Positions 38,301 through 44,704 of a stretch of DNA of 64,000 nucleotides are shown one piece after another (position 1 is the stretch's first letter; every line of letters starts with the position of its first letter). The position numbers and the translations under genes are program-made. The notes under the pieces are model-generated. The model was not told the origin of the DNA. It made no database searches and saw nothing but the letters and a program-made list of their open reading frames with translations. The DNA comes from Chthoniobacteraceae bacterium (GTDB lineage: Bacteria > Verrucomicrobiota > Verrucomicrobiia > Chthoniobacterales > Chthoniobacteraceae), in assembly GCA_947471505.1 (NCBI GenBank), contig CANIWM010000009.1, positions 53,607-117,606 of the forward strand. Reading direction: 5' to 3'.

Positions 38301-38624
38301 AATAACCTCCTCGAGTACGCTCTCGGGACCAATCCCACGAATTCCGGAAGTTCCGCCCTGCCAACAGGCGGCACACTTGTATTGGATCTCGGGGCCGGGC
38401 CAAAGACCTACCTCACGCTGGCGTTCACAAGGCCGACGAACACTTCGGACTTGGCATACCGAGTGATGACCAGCCCAGACCTCGCGACATGGAATGTGGA
38501 CGCCGTGCAACTACTGCGGACGGACAATGCGAATGGGACTGAAACCTACCTCTTCCGAGCCCCAACACCGATCAGCGACTCCACGAAACAGTTCATCCGC
38601 CTGTCTGTCGAAGTGCTGCAATAG
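32349..38624 (+). CDS. Giant secreted protein: LamG, PA14, Ig-like, lamin-tail and CotH kinase domains
   Basis: The 2,091-residue protein has a signal (PISARLAVFACLALAPLNETAHA). Domains in order: LamG (~27-270, LLGYWNFDGDSYSDASGLG), PA14 (~275-470, GPYTFIFNGDDGFQASLFG), two or three Ig-like or cell-surface modules with repeated TTTYTLTATN (~478-720), a second PA14-like domain (~725-890, YYTFGINNDDGGRLRIDG), LTD (~897-1030, LRITEFCADNTVLFD), chitobiase-type (~1067-1130, IRYTLDGSTPTSTNG), CotH kinase (~1240-1515, ending FLAHDHEHGMG), a further chitobiase-type module (~1690-1760) and a second LTD (~1784-1910). A C-terminal DSDGDSVNN stretch ends it. It shares the LTD-chitobiase-CotH-LTD core with the 21680-26002 protein. 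Confidence 0.88.
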   Translation: MKLLKLPISARLAVFACLALAPLNETAHAGLLGYWNFDGDSYSDASGLGNNAQAGPTTQAPIFSTDVATPFANRTNSRSLDLRNRTTPTTGTNCYAVVPGSSSLYNGGASFTVSCWVKGWPTDAWVPFVSKNGEGNGWQVRRNGATNEVDWTTRGSGTGFTQGNGDFNSGVVITGAGTTSPGIRNTQWYHVVCTFDGTNKNIYLNSQLVSQQANPGATIQSSTNLLVFGARDNGGINSFSRVMIDEVAIWNNTLTQTQIADLFSGTDPRFLHSQVTPWNLGEPWGTPGKWGVKEAKTLNATWQISNLNTALGVATSTPGITSTAFSVIDFKDPNNPGGGSGTAATYLTDTAADDEDFVQVATCCFRVTTPGPYTFIFNGDDGFQASLFGVNWTKINTQNGNASFSGETLTNMVPTGDTNTYAVATLAAGDYNFRYLWYERGGGAYNRVRIAAGDKTGDDGSLKLLGDATGPVTLVDQAPMLLGFTSNAYSVLTTPSVNPATLTFSWDTKFTSALTITPTLPGNPTITPGTNSVTFASPTATTTYTLTGTTGAQTRTSSFTVFVDQAPTIQSFSVNDNTVVAGAPITLNWNVVGAASLSINQGIGAVTPTGSGSLNLSAPASTTTYTLTATNPFGNVTSQVTVNIGLPPVISSFTTPDAAILPGGIAQLDWTTSLADSVTLTPRPGAVALNGQFFENPAANTTYTLTATNAFASVSQARTITIPGALTITSAGWSQTRLNTSVTLNSLSISDQLFAGTIVPTGTFTQSGLASINQGDGAVGVFPGGETLPPGGNGDNFVVKSTATLRIIFSGYYTFGINNDDGGRLRIDGNDVIVNDATQAPTTFVSGPKYLTAGDHTIEYLYFEQGGGFAGEVFYVRSDGAFFLLATNMPIAPPVSASDLRITEFCADNTVLFDSQADAPDWIEIVNPTASPINLAGYYLTNSAIPADDHKWAFPNYSLPAGSYLVVFASAKNVTFGANEFHTNFTLPKTAGYLAMTKDSGTPGVYSLVDSYTYPAQRENKSYGRYDTENYVGFFDIPSPGSQNAAGIDGFVGDTTFNVDRGIKSAPFGLTITTTTPGAEIRYTLDGSTPTSTNGFIFPNVVNPTPLTINKTTVVRTAAFQNRWKPTNVDTQTYLFLDDVITQSVSNTLADGWPVGPVAGQILDYGFDSRVVTGNEAIIKAALAAVPTVSIVTDLGNLLHPVNGIYIDANQHGENWERPASVEYINDTYNGQVGGGGAFQIDAGLRIRGGYSRSDANPKHAFRLFFQNQYDGDLKYALFGKEGTNRFENLDIQTSQNYSWSFDPSGAAPGGAVQLYTFIREVVSRDNMKDMSQPYTRSRYVHLYLNGKYWGLYMTQERPEANYGQNYLGGNEDNYDVIKSAGGSGGYNTEATDGTMAQGTSAAPGSTWARFWWRAKELREDTTSEASRTARYFAMQGLQSNGITPDPASPKVLNPENLADYILNSFQTGSFDAPLSTFVGASNNWFGLKERTRNDGFVFLAHDHEHGMGTDQDGRSDNRVGPWAGSGTNAFGQAMHNNLVNYAKSNPAYLHENLAFSQEYRMKFADRVQKNFFNNGPLSDASVIARINSRATILDPLIIAESARWGDSKTGGATFFTKNDWLSGKTRTTNWVSTGTIATLNANSGPGRAATIVAQLRAYKDNVSGVSTGPADGTLVAMPLFPITDAPVFGQFGGIVASNYSLTITDPNSGNPSTSGDTRTLYYRLDEQDPREIGGTVRAGNLTSNPATLTVSGLVKARIFNSTKNEWSALTEALFVVGAPASSTNLVISEINYQPKGPFFAPATDKDDYEFIELWNPSTSQVELDGVEFTTGITFNFTTQSSITSIAPGGRIVLVRNLAAFQQRYPDASYPGLSAKIAGTYLNSLDNGGEQLILRNVLAGADIADFTYDDDGISWPKGPDGGGYTLCLTTVNPTTVNKSLGSNWFSHGTLHGNPGGPDSAAFGTWATSFSVPASNTIDSDGDSVNNLLEYALGTNPTNSGSSALPTGGTLVLDLGAGPKTYLTLAFTRPTNTSDLAYRVMTSPDLATWNVDAVQLLRTDNANGTETYLFRAPTPISDSTKQFIRLSVEVLQ

Positions 38625-38637
38625 CAGTAAAAAAACC

Positions 38638-38681
38638 AACGCCATGGATCAGCAAGCATCACGCTGCTGGCCCATGGCGTT
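38638..38681. terminator. Bidirectional intrinsic terminator
   Basis: AACGCCATGG (38638-38647) pairs with CCATGGCGTT (38672-38681), with an inner CAGCA/TGCTG stem. On the plus strand GTTTTCTTTT follows; on the minus strand the other side reads GGTTTTTTTACTG. It therefore serves both converging genes, the CotH giant (ends 38624) and the esterase (ends 38708). Confidence 0.85.
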
Positions 38682-38707
38682 TTCTTTTGCTCGTTCGTGC
38701 CAAGCAG

Positions 38708-40669
38708 CTACTTCCAGTTTTCGTCGAAAAAGCCGGCATCCACGATCTGTCCGGGCCACTTGGGGCCGGGCGGGGTGCGGAGGTCCACTACGGCCCAGTC
38801 GGGGAGCTTCGGCGTCTGGTCGCTGTTGTTGGTGGCGGCGGCTTCGCGGAAGGTGAAGCCGCTGTTGAGGACGATGTAGCGCGTGGGGTTGAGCGGGTTC
38901 GGGCAGATCAAAATCGGCGCGTGATGCGCGGCGTCCACCTTCTGCGTACCGAGGGTGAGCGTCGTGGCGTCCCATTTCAGCGGGAGTTGGGCGGCGATTT
39001 TGGCGAGATATTTGTTCGATGAGATGTCGCCCCACGCGACGAGGTTCGCGTCCTTTGCCAAAGCGTCCGTCACCGCCGTGTCGTCCACGACCGTGACATC
39101 ACCGCGAAAGACCTGCCGCCATTGCACGATGGCGCGCTCCATCTCGGCTTTTGCCCACGCGCCGACGGTGTCGTTGAGCGGCTTTCCCGTCGGGCGGATG
39201 AAGACGAAGCGGGACATGAAGGCGTGATCAATCGGGCCGCAAACCAACGGGCTTTTCGTATGCGCTGGATACGGGTTAGCCGGATTAGTCCGGACCCATT
39301 TCTCTTCCGCCCATTTTCCGCCTGTTTTCCGGACGGATATCCCAAAGTCGTTTCTCGGATTTGCAGTGATCTTCTGGCCATCAATGACGATATCCGCATA
39401 CGGCCCGACGAATTTGCGGGGTGTATCCAACGTGAAGGCGGCGACGTTGTGGGTCTTCACCACGAAGTCAGGGTTTGTGCTCTCTACCTCTATGTCGGCC
39501 CGCTCCCATTCCTGCTCCATGGCGCGGATTTCGACCCATTCCATTTTCGGATAGATGAGCGTGTAAGTCGTGAATCGGATTTTGTTCCGATAATTTCGCC
39601 CCTTCTCGACCGCCGCATCCACGAGCTTGTTGATCTCCGGGATCGAGTCTTTGTGATACTTGTGCGGCGTCTGTGGGCCGATGATGTGGGGGAAGGTGAT
39701 GCCTTCTTGCGCGGCGTATTTCACCATGATGTCGGCGGCTTGTTTCTGCCCGTCTATTTCGCCGGAGTAGGCCACGGTGCTCGTGTTGGAGAGGTTTGCG
39801 GCCATCGTGGTGGAGTCGTACCAGCGCCAGAGGACTTGCTCCCACCACGGCGGCGCGACTTTACCCTCGCCGAAGCTCCTGTAAAACTCCGCCGTCTCCG
39901 CGAAGCCTGCGCCCGGTGCGGCGGCTACCCATAGCCCGGAGTGGTGCGTGGCGAACTGCCACGCACTTGCGCCGCCCATGCTGAAGCCGCGTATGACGAG
40001 GCGCTTTTCATCAATCGGGTAGTGCGTCTTCACGTCGGCAAGTGCCTCGAAAAGGTCCGTCTCTCCGGCGAATTTATTCGCGCAGCAGTAGCGCCCGTAG
40101 AGGTAGCAGACGATGGCTCCGGGCGGTGTGAACTCGCCTTTGCTGCGCTGTGCGCCTTCGATGAAGGACAGCTCACTCAGCTTCTCCCCGCGCCCGTGAC
40201 ACCAGAAATCGAGGCGGCGCGGCTTGGCTTCTCCGGGCTTGAAGTCGTCTGGGATGAGGACGCCGTAGGGCTGCACGGAGCCGTCTATTTTCGAGCGGTA
40301 GCCACGAGCGACGAGGCCGGTCTGTGTGTTCCACGGGGTCTCGCCCTTTGCCAGTGCGGCGGCGCGGGCGAGGCCCTGTTTGATGTGGTCTTTCGCGGTA
40401 GCGATTTGTTTTACGTCGAAAATCTCATTGTAGCGCAGCGCCCAGTCGGCGGACTTGTGGAAGATTTCGACGTTGGGGATTTCGCCCGCGAGCTTGGCGT
40501 TCTTTTTCAGCGAGGCGATGGCGTCGCCGAGTTGCTTCACGCCCGCCTCGATCTCCACTCGGTCGGCGGCTGGAACTTCGATCCCGGCTGGCGGGACGCG
40601 CGGGATTTTGGGTGCCTCCTGAGCGGTGACAGTGGCGACGGCGGCGAGTAGTGCGACGAGTATTTTCAT
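38708..40669 (-). CDS. Secreted alpha/beta-hydrolase (prolyl-oligopeptidase-type esterase)
   Basis: The 653-residue protein has a signal (MKILVALLAAVATVTAQ), an N-terminal helical region, and an alpha/beta-hydrolase domain. VRGYRSKIDGSVQPYGVLIP-like strands lead to the nucleophile elbow VIRGFSMGGASAW (GxSxG with Ser), within a segment typical of S9-type or PHB-depolymerase-like esterases. A C-terminal beta-rich ~250-residue extension (VESTNPDFVVKTHNVAAFTL) follows, probably a separate domain. The Ser is clear; acid and His are less certain. The ATG at 40669 gives the signal. It is last in the yggS-DUF971-esterase run. Confidence 0.75.
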   Translation of the reverse strand: MKILVALLAAVATVTAQEAPKIPRVPPAGIEVPAADRVEIEAGVKQLGDAIASLKKNAKLAGEIPNVEIFHKSADWALRYNEIFDVKQIATAKDHIKQGLARAAALAKGETPWNTQTGLVARGYRSKIDGSVQPYGVLIPDDFKPGEAKPRRLDFWCHGRGEKLSELSFIEGAQRSKGEFTPPGAIVCYLYGRYCCANKFAGETDLFEALADVKTHYPIDEKRLVIRGFSMGGASAWQFATHHSGLWVAAAPGAGFAETAEFYRSFGEGKVAPPWWEQVLWRWYDSTTMAANLSNTSTVAYSGEIDGQKQAADIMVKYAAQEGITFPHIIGPQTPHKYHKDSIPEINKLVDAAVEKGRNYRNKIRFTTYTLIYPKMEWVEIRAMEQEWERADIEVESTNPDFVVKTHNVAAFTLDTPRKFVGPYADIVIDGQKITANPRNDFGISVRKTGGKWAEEKWVRTNPANPYPAHTKSPLVCGPIDHAFMSRFVFIRPTGKPLNDTVGAWAKAEMERAIVQWRQVFRGDVTVVDDTAVTDALAKDANLVAWGDISSNKYLAKIAAQLPLKWDATTLTLGTQKVDAAHHAPILICPNPLNPTRYIVLNSGFTFREAAATNNSDQTPKLPDWAVVDLRTPPGPKWPGQIVDAGFFDENWK

Positions 40670-40714
40670 GCGGCGCGGTGACAACCCGCCCGCCGCAAAA
40701 ACCAAAGCTCCCGT

Positions 40715-41029
40715 TTACTCCGCGACGCCTCCGAGCCTGCGCAGGTAACGGAAAGTGAACAGCCCCGTCGCATGGCCATCGCCCCACGTCGGCTGGAGCG
40801 CGTAGCCGCCGATGAGCTGCCAGCCGCGTAGCTCGAAGCTCGTCGCCGTGTAGCGGACTTCGGGCCTCATCACGACGCCCATCGCATCCGGCTCGCCGCA
40901 GCACGAAGCGCACGGGCAAGCCTTTCGCAGCGCCTCAAACGTCATAAACGTCTCCGGCCCGTCCTCCCACGCGATGGCGAGTTCGTTGCCGATGATCTGG
41001 ATGTTTGATGGAGCGAGCCGTTGTGTCAT
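40715..41029 (-). CDS. DUF971 domain protein
   Basis: The 104-residue protein matches DUF971 (PF06155), the N-terminal module also found in gamma-butyrobetaine hydroxylases. It contains LAIAWEDGPETFMTF and a cysteine motif KACPCASCCGEPD that can bind zinc, then RGWQLIGGYALQPTWGDGHA and TGLFTFRYLRRL at the end. The family is linked to Fe-S or Mrp/ApbC-type proteins in many genomes. It starts 3 bp after yggS and is probably co-transcribed with it. Confidence 0.85.
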   Translation of the reverse strand: MTQRLAPSNIQIIGNELAIAWEDGPETFMTFEALRKACPCASCCGEPDAMGVVMRPEVRYTATSFELRGWQLIGGYALQPTWGDGHATGLFTFRYLRRLGGVAE

Positions 41030-41032
41030 ACC

Positions 41033-41764
41033 TCACTCTTCGCCTGTTGCACCGGCCGGACGCCATGCTTTTCCGCTCCTATCGCCAAAAATCGCCGTCC
41101 CCACGCGCACAAGCGTCGCGCCTTCCTCGATAGCGATGGGGAAGTCGCTGCTCATCCCCATCGAGAGCTGCGGCAGCCCCACGCGACACTCCGTTTGCAG
41201 GCGGTCGCGGAGTTCCCGCAGCTTCGCGAAAAACGGGCGCATTTCCTCCGCTTTGGGCTGCGGTGGCGGGATGCACATGAGCCCGCCGATGGTGAGCCTG
41301 TCGAGCGCCAGAAGCTCCTCCATCTGCTCGCGCAACTGCTCCGGCGCGAAGCCAAACTTCTGCGACTCCTCCGAGAGCTTCACTTCCAGCAGCACCGTCG
41401 GGCGCTGCGATTCCTCGGCGGCGATGCGCTGGATGTCGCGCGCCGTCTCCAGAGAATCCACGCCATGAAACAGCTCGAATAGCGGCAGCGCTTGCCGGAT
41501 TTTGTTGCGCTGAAGATGCCCGATAAAGTGCCAGCGCGCTCGGCCCGAGACGAGGGGCATTTTCGCCCGCGCCTCCTGCACCCGACTCTCGCCAAAGAGC
41601 ATCTGGCCTGCGTGCAGCGCCTCCATCACCGCCTCTGGCGGATGCGTCTTGGAGACTGCCACCAGCTCAATCTCAGCAGGCGCACGCCCGGCGCGCTCGG
41701 CAGCCGCAGTCACCGCAGATACAATTGCTTCCAGCCTCTCAGCAACAGATGAAACTACTCTCAT
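41033..41764 (-). CDS. yggS: YggS family PLP-binding protein (PLP homeostasis)
   Basis: The 243-residue TIM-barrel protein binds pyridoxal 5'-phosphate and regulates PLP/amino acid homeostasis. The PLP lysine is in ELVAVSKTHP, followed by FGESRVQEA, WHFIGHLQRNK, GLMCIPPP, and near the C-terminus LSMGMSSDFPIAIEEGATLVR with GTAIFG. Length is typical. It heads a minus-strand operon with DUF971 and the esterase, and is divergent from the LysR gene across 128 bp. Confidence 0.95.
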   Translation of the reverse strand: MRVVSSVAERLEAIVSAVTAAAERAGRAPAEIELVAVSKTHPPEAVMEALHAGQMLFGESRVQEARAKMPLVSGRARWHFIGHLQRNKIRQALPLFELFHGVDSLETARDIQRIAAEESQRPTVLLEVKLSEESQKFGFAPEQLREQMEELLALDRLTIGGLMCIPPPQPKAEEMRPFFAKLRELRDRLQTECRVGLPQLSMGMSSDFPIAIEEGATLVRVGTAIFGDRSGKAWRPAGATGEE

Positions 41765-41892
41765 AATTTAATAATTTTAAAATCTCGTATTGCCATGTGA
41801 ACTCGAAACGTATTCGTAAATGTACGCCAGTCAGCGAACCACCCGAACTCGCTCCCGGTGAAACCCAAATCCAAAAAACAATCCAATAACTA
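41765..41892. promoter_or_regulatory. AT-rich divergent intergenic region, yggS/lysR
   Basis: The 128-bp gap between divergent yggS and the LysR gene contains an AT-rich tract (ATAATTTAATAATTTTAAAA at 41764-41783), well below the surrounding GC content. LysR regulators usually bind divergent intergenic regions next to their own gene. No clear T-N11-A palindrome was found, so a regulator site is inferred only. Confidence 0.3.
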
Positions 41893-42768
41893 ATGTATAT
41901 CGATTCATTCAAAGTCTTCTGTGACCTCGTAGAAACAAGCAGCTTCTCGAAGTCCGCAGAAAAAAACAAGATCACCCAGAGCGCCGTCAGCCAGCAAGTA
42001 CGCAATCTAGAAATCCGCTTCGGCGTCACGCTAGTAGAGCGTGGTCGCCGCCAGGTCACTCTCACACCCGAAGGCAACGCGTTCCTCGAAGCCTGCACAA
42101 AGATTTTAGACATCTGGGACTCCTTCGAGAATCGTCTCGGCGAGCTGAAAAACGAAGTCGCGGGAGAGATCAAAGTCGCGGCCACTTTCACGATCGGGCT
42201 CTACGAATTGCCGACCCTCGTCCAGGCCTTCTCCGCCAAGCACCCCGACGTGACGGTGAAAGTTATTTATGGCACCACCGATGCGGTATGCACACTCGTG
42301 GAAAGCGGCGATGCTGACGCGGGCCTAATCCCATTTTCCAGCAAGGCTCGGGACTTGATCTCTGAGAACTACGGCGAAGACGAACTCGTCATCGTCACCG
42401 CGCCCCAGCACCCGCTGGCGAATAGCGGCACCGCGGCGCTGAGCGCGCTCGAAGGCCAGAAGATGGTCACGTTTGCGAACGACTCCTCCACGCGCAAATT
42501 TATCGACAAGCAACTCCGCGATGCGGGGGCTAAGACGGTCCACTGCGGCGCATACGACAGCGTCGAGACGATCAAACGCATCGTCCAAGTCGAGAATTGC
42601 ATCAGCATCGTGCCCGCAAAATCCATCGCCAAAGAAGTCGCAGCTGGCACCTTGGCACAGGTGGCCATTCAGGGCGACGCGCTGAAGCGCCCGCTCAGCT
42701 ACGTCGTCAGCCGGACTCGCACCCGCGCACCCGGCCTGAAGGAGTTTCTCGAACAAGTGAAAGGCTAA
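41893..42768 (+). CDS. LysR-family transcriptional regulator
   Basis: The 291-residue regulator has the N-terminal winged helix (1-60: FKVFCDLVETSSFSKSAEKN, then TQSAVSQQVRNLE and TLTPEGNAFL) and a type-2 periplasmic-binding-like effector domain (90-290: KVAATFTIGLYELPTLVQAF, HPDVTVKVIYG). It is transcribed away from yggS and towards the SMP-30 gene; the regulated targets and the effector are not evident. The layout suggests autoregulation via the 41765-41892 gap. Confidence 0.93.
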   Translation: MYIDSFKVFCDLVETSSFSKSAEKNKITQSAVSQQVRNLEIRFGVTLVERGRRQVTLTPEGNAFLEACTKILDIWDSFENRLGELKNEVAGEIKVAATFTIGLYELPTLVQAFSAKHPDVTVKVIYGTTDAVCTLVESGDADAGLIPFSSKARDLISENYGEDELVIVTAPQHPLANSGTAALSALEGQKMVTFANDSSTRKFIDKQLRDAGAKTVHCGAYDSVETIKRIVQVENCISIVPAKSIAKEVAAGTLAQVAIQGDALKRPLSYVVSRTRTRAPGLKEFLEQVKG

Positions 42769-42813
42769 ACCAGACCTTTGACACCCCGGCGCAGTCTCTT
42801 TAATCACGCACGG

Positions 42814-43806
42814 ATGAAGCTGTTCATCGCCATCACCGTCGCAGGATTCGCATCCTGCATCGCCGAAGAGACCGTCGAATTCAAAGGGAGCATCGAGCGC
42901 ATCGACCCTGCGCTCGATGCTCTCATCTCCCCGAGCGCAACCGTCGAAAAACTCGCCGAGGGCTTCAACTGGTCCGAAGGCCCGACATGGTTCGATGGCG
43001 CGGTGCTTTTCTCCGATGTGCCGGAGAACATCATCTACCGCTGGAAGGAAGGGATGAAGTCCGCCGAAGTCTTCCTAAAACCCAGCGGCATGACCACGCC
43101 GACAGCGGGCTTTCGCGAGCAAGGCAGCAACGGCCTCTCGCGCGATGCGGAAGGTCGCCTGCTCGTCTGTATGCACGGCGACCGCCGTGTGGCACGCTGG
43201 GAAAAAGGCACCTTCACCTCGCTCGCAGAGCGATTCGACGGGAAAAAGTTCAACAGCCCCAACGACCTCGCCGTGCGCAAAAATGGCGACATCTACTTCA
43301 CCGATCCACCCTACGGCCTCGATAAAGGCAACGACTCCCCACTGAAAGAGCAGCCCTTCAACGGCGTCTATCGCGTCACCCCGAAGGGCGAAGTCTCCGT
43401 CGTCACGAAAGAAGTGAACTGGCCCAACGGCATCGCATTTTCGCCCGACGAACGTCTGCTCTACATCGCCGTCAGCGATAGCAAAGCGCCGCGTATCATG
43501 GCCTACGATCTCCAGCCAGACGGCTCCGTCGCCGGTGAACGTGTCTTTTTCGACGCGAAAAAGGCAGGCAAACCCGGCGACAAAGGCTCCTGCGACGGCA
43601 TGAAAGTGGATGCGCGCGGCAACGTCTGGACCACCGGCCCCGGCGGCGTGCTCGTCGTATCGCCAGAAGGCAAACTCCTCGGACGCATCCTCACCGGCCA
43701 AGCTACCGGCAACTGCTGCTGGGGCGACGACGGCTCCACGCTCTACATCACGGCAGATATGTTTCTCGTCCGCGTGAAGACGCTGACGAAAGGCTCGGGG
43801 TGGTGA
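42814..43806 (+). CDS. SMP-30/gluconolactonase-family protein, exported
   Basis: The 330-residue protein has a signal peptide (MKLFIAITVAGFASCIA) and a six-bladed beta-propeller of the SMP-30/gluconolactonase/LRE-like family. Family motifs are LAEGFNWSEGPTWF, NSPNDLAVRKNGDIYFTDP, VNWPNGIAFSPDERLLYI and GSCDGMKVDARGNVWTTGPGG, which provide the metal-binding Glu, Asn and Asp. The probable reaction is hydrolysis of a sugar lactone. It is 45 bp downstream of the LysR gene, so joint control is possible. A second lactonase-like protein is at 11298-12212. Confidence 0.9.
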   Translation: MKLFIAITVAGFASCIAEETVEFKGSIERIDPALDALISPSATVEKLAEGFNWSEGPTWFDGAVLFSDVPENIIYRWKEGMKSAEVFLKPSGMTTPTAGFREQGSNGLSRDAEGRLLVCMHGDRRVARWEKGTFTSLAERFDGKKFNSPNDLAVRKNGDIYFTDPPYGLDKGNDSPLKEQPFNGVYRVTPKGEVSVVTKEVNWPNGIAFSPDERLLYIAVSDSKAPRIMAYDLQPDGSVAGERVFFDAKKAGKPGDKGSCDGMKVDARGNVWTTGPGGVLVVSPEGKLLGRILTGQATGNCCWGDDGSTLYITADMFLVRVKTLTKGSGW

Positions 43807-43813
43807 GTTTGGC

Positions 43814-43887
43814 TGTGATTTGTGATTTGTGAGAAGTGATTGGTAGCACGCTTGCGACTAGTCACTTCTCACAAATCACGAGTCACA
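43814..43887. repeat. Heptanucleotide-built hairpin repeat, copy 2
   Basis: The left arm (43814-43839) and right arm (43862-43887) are 26-nt inverted repeats with two mismatches and a 22-nt loop. The arms share TGATTTGTGAGAAGTGA with copy 1 at 19737-19814. It lies between the converging SMP-30 and nucleotidyltransferase genes, where it could terminate both. Confidence 0.75.
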
Positions 43888-43897
43888 AAAGCGCCCC

Positions 43898-44608
43898 TCA
43901 CCCATTCAGCGCTGCCAGCACCTCCGGGTCGCGCACATCGGCCCAGCTGCCCGCGAGTTCCACGACTTGCACGACGCTGCCGCTCTGCGCGAGGTCGCGG
44001 ATCGCATCCGTGAGTTCGTATTCGCCGCGTGGGGAGAGTTTCAGCTTCGCCGTGAACTCGAAAATCGACGGACGGAACGCATAGACGCCCGCATTATACC
44101 AAGGGCTCGGCGCTTTACCGGCGGGCTTCTCGATGAGGTCGGTGAGCTCAAAGCGTTCGTTCACCACCACGCAGCCGCCTTTCGCGATTTCGCCCTCGTT
44201 ATGTTTCACGCTCACGAGCCCCTGAGCATCGCCCAGCGCGACGAGGCGCTGGTAGTTTGCCGCATCAATGAGGATGTCGCCGTAGCTGAGGACGAACGCA
44301 TCCGCACCCGCAAACTCCTTCGCCAGCTCCACCACGCGCCCGGTGCCGTCCTGCACGACTTGCGTGACGTATTCCACCCGCACGCCGAAGCGCGACCCAT
44401 CGCCAAAAAAGTCGCGCACCACATCCGCGCGATAGCCCACGACGATGCAAAACTCAGCGACGCCGGCCGCTTTCAGCCCTTCGATAATGTGGAGCAAAAT
44501 GGGCTTCCCGTGAACTTCGAGCATGGGTTTCGGAAGGTCGTTGGTGAGCTCCTTCATACGGGTACCCTTGCCTGCGGCGAGTAAGACAGCTTTGCGAATC
44601 GTGGTCAT
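43898..44608 (-). CDS. Sugar-1-phosphate nucleotidyltransferase-like protein
   Basis: The 236-residue protein has the NTP-transferase fold (PF00483/PF12804). The nucleotide-binding start KAVLLAAGKGTRMKELTNDL matches L-x-A-G-x-G-T-R, followed by PKPMLEVHGKPIL, the central DGTGRVVELAKEFAGADAFVLSYGDILID (metal Asp) and WYNAGVYAF. It lacks the C-terminal left-handed beta-helix of GlmU/RmlA-type longer enzymes. The likely product is a nucleotide-activated sugar for a surface polysaccharide; the sugar is unknown. It is divergent from the STN-repeat gene by 96 bp. Confidence 0.88.
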   Translation of the reverse strand: MTTIRKAVLLAAGKGTRMKELTNDLPKPMLEVHGKPILLHIIEGLKAAGVAEFCIVVGYRADVVRDFFGDGSRFGVRVEYVTQVVQDGTGRVVELAKEFAGADAFVLSYGDILIDAANYQRLVALGDAQGLVSVKHNEGEIAKGGCVVVNERFELTDLIEKPAGKAPSPWYNAGVYAFRPSIFEFTAKLKLSPRGEYELTDAIRDLAQSGSVVQVVELAGSWADVRDPEVLAALNG

Positions 44609-44704
44609 GGTGGGCAGCCTCGTAGCACGCCACCCGCCGGAACTTCAAGACCGCTAACAGAAAGATCACTTTCCCCGGACCCGTTTCGGCGCTTCACTCG
44701 CGCC

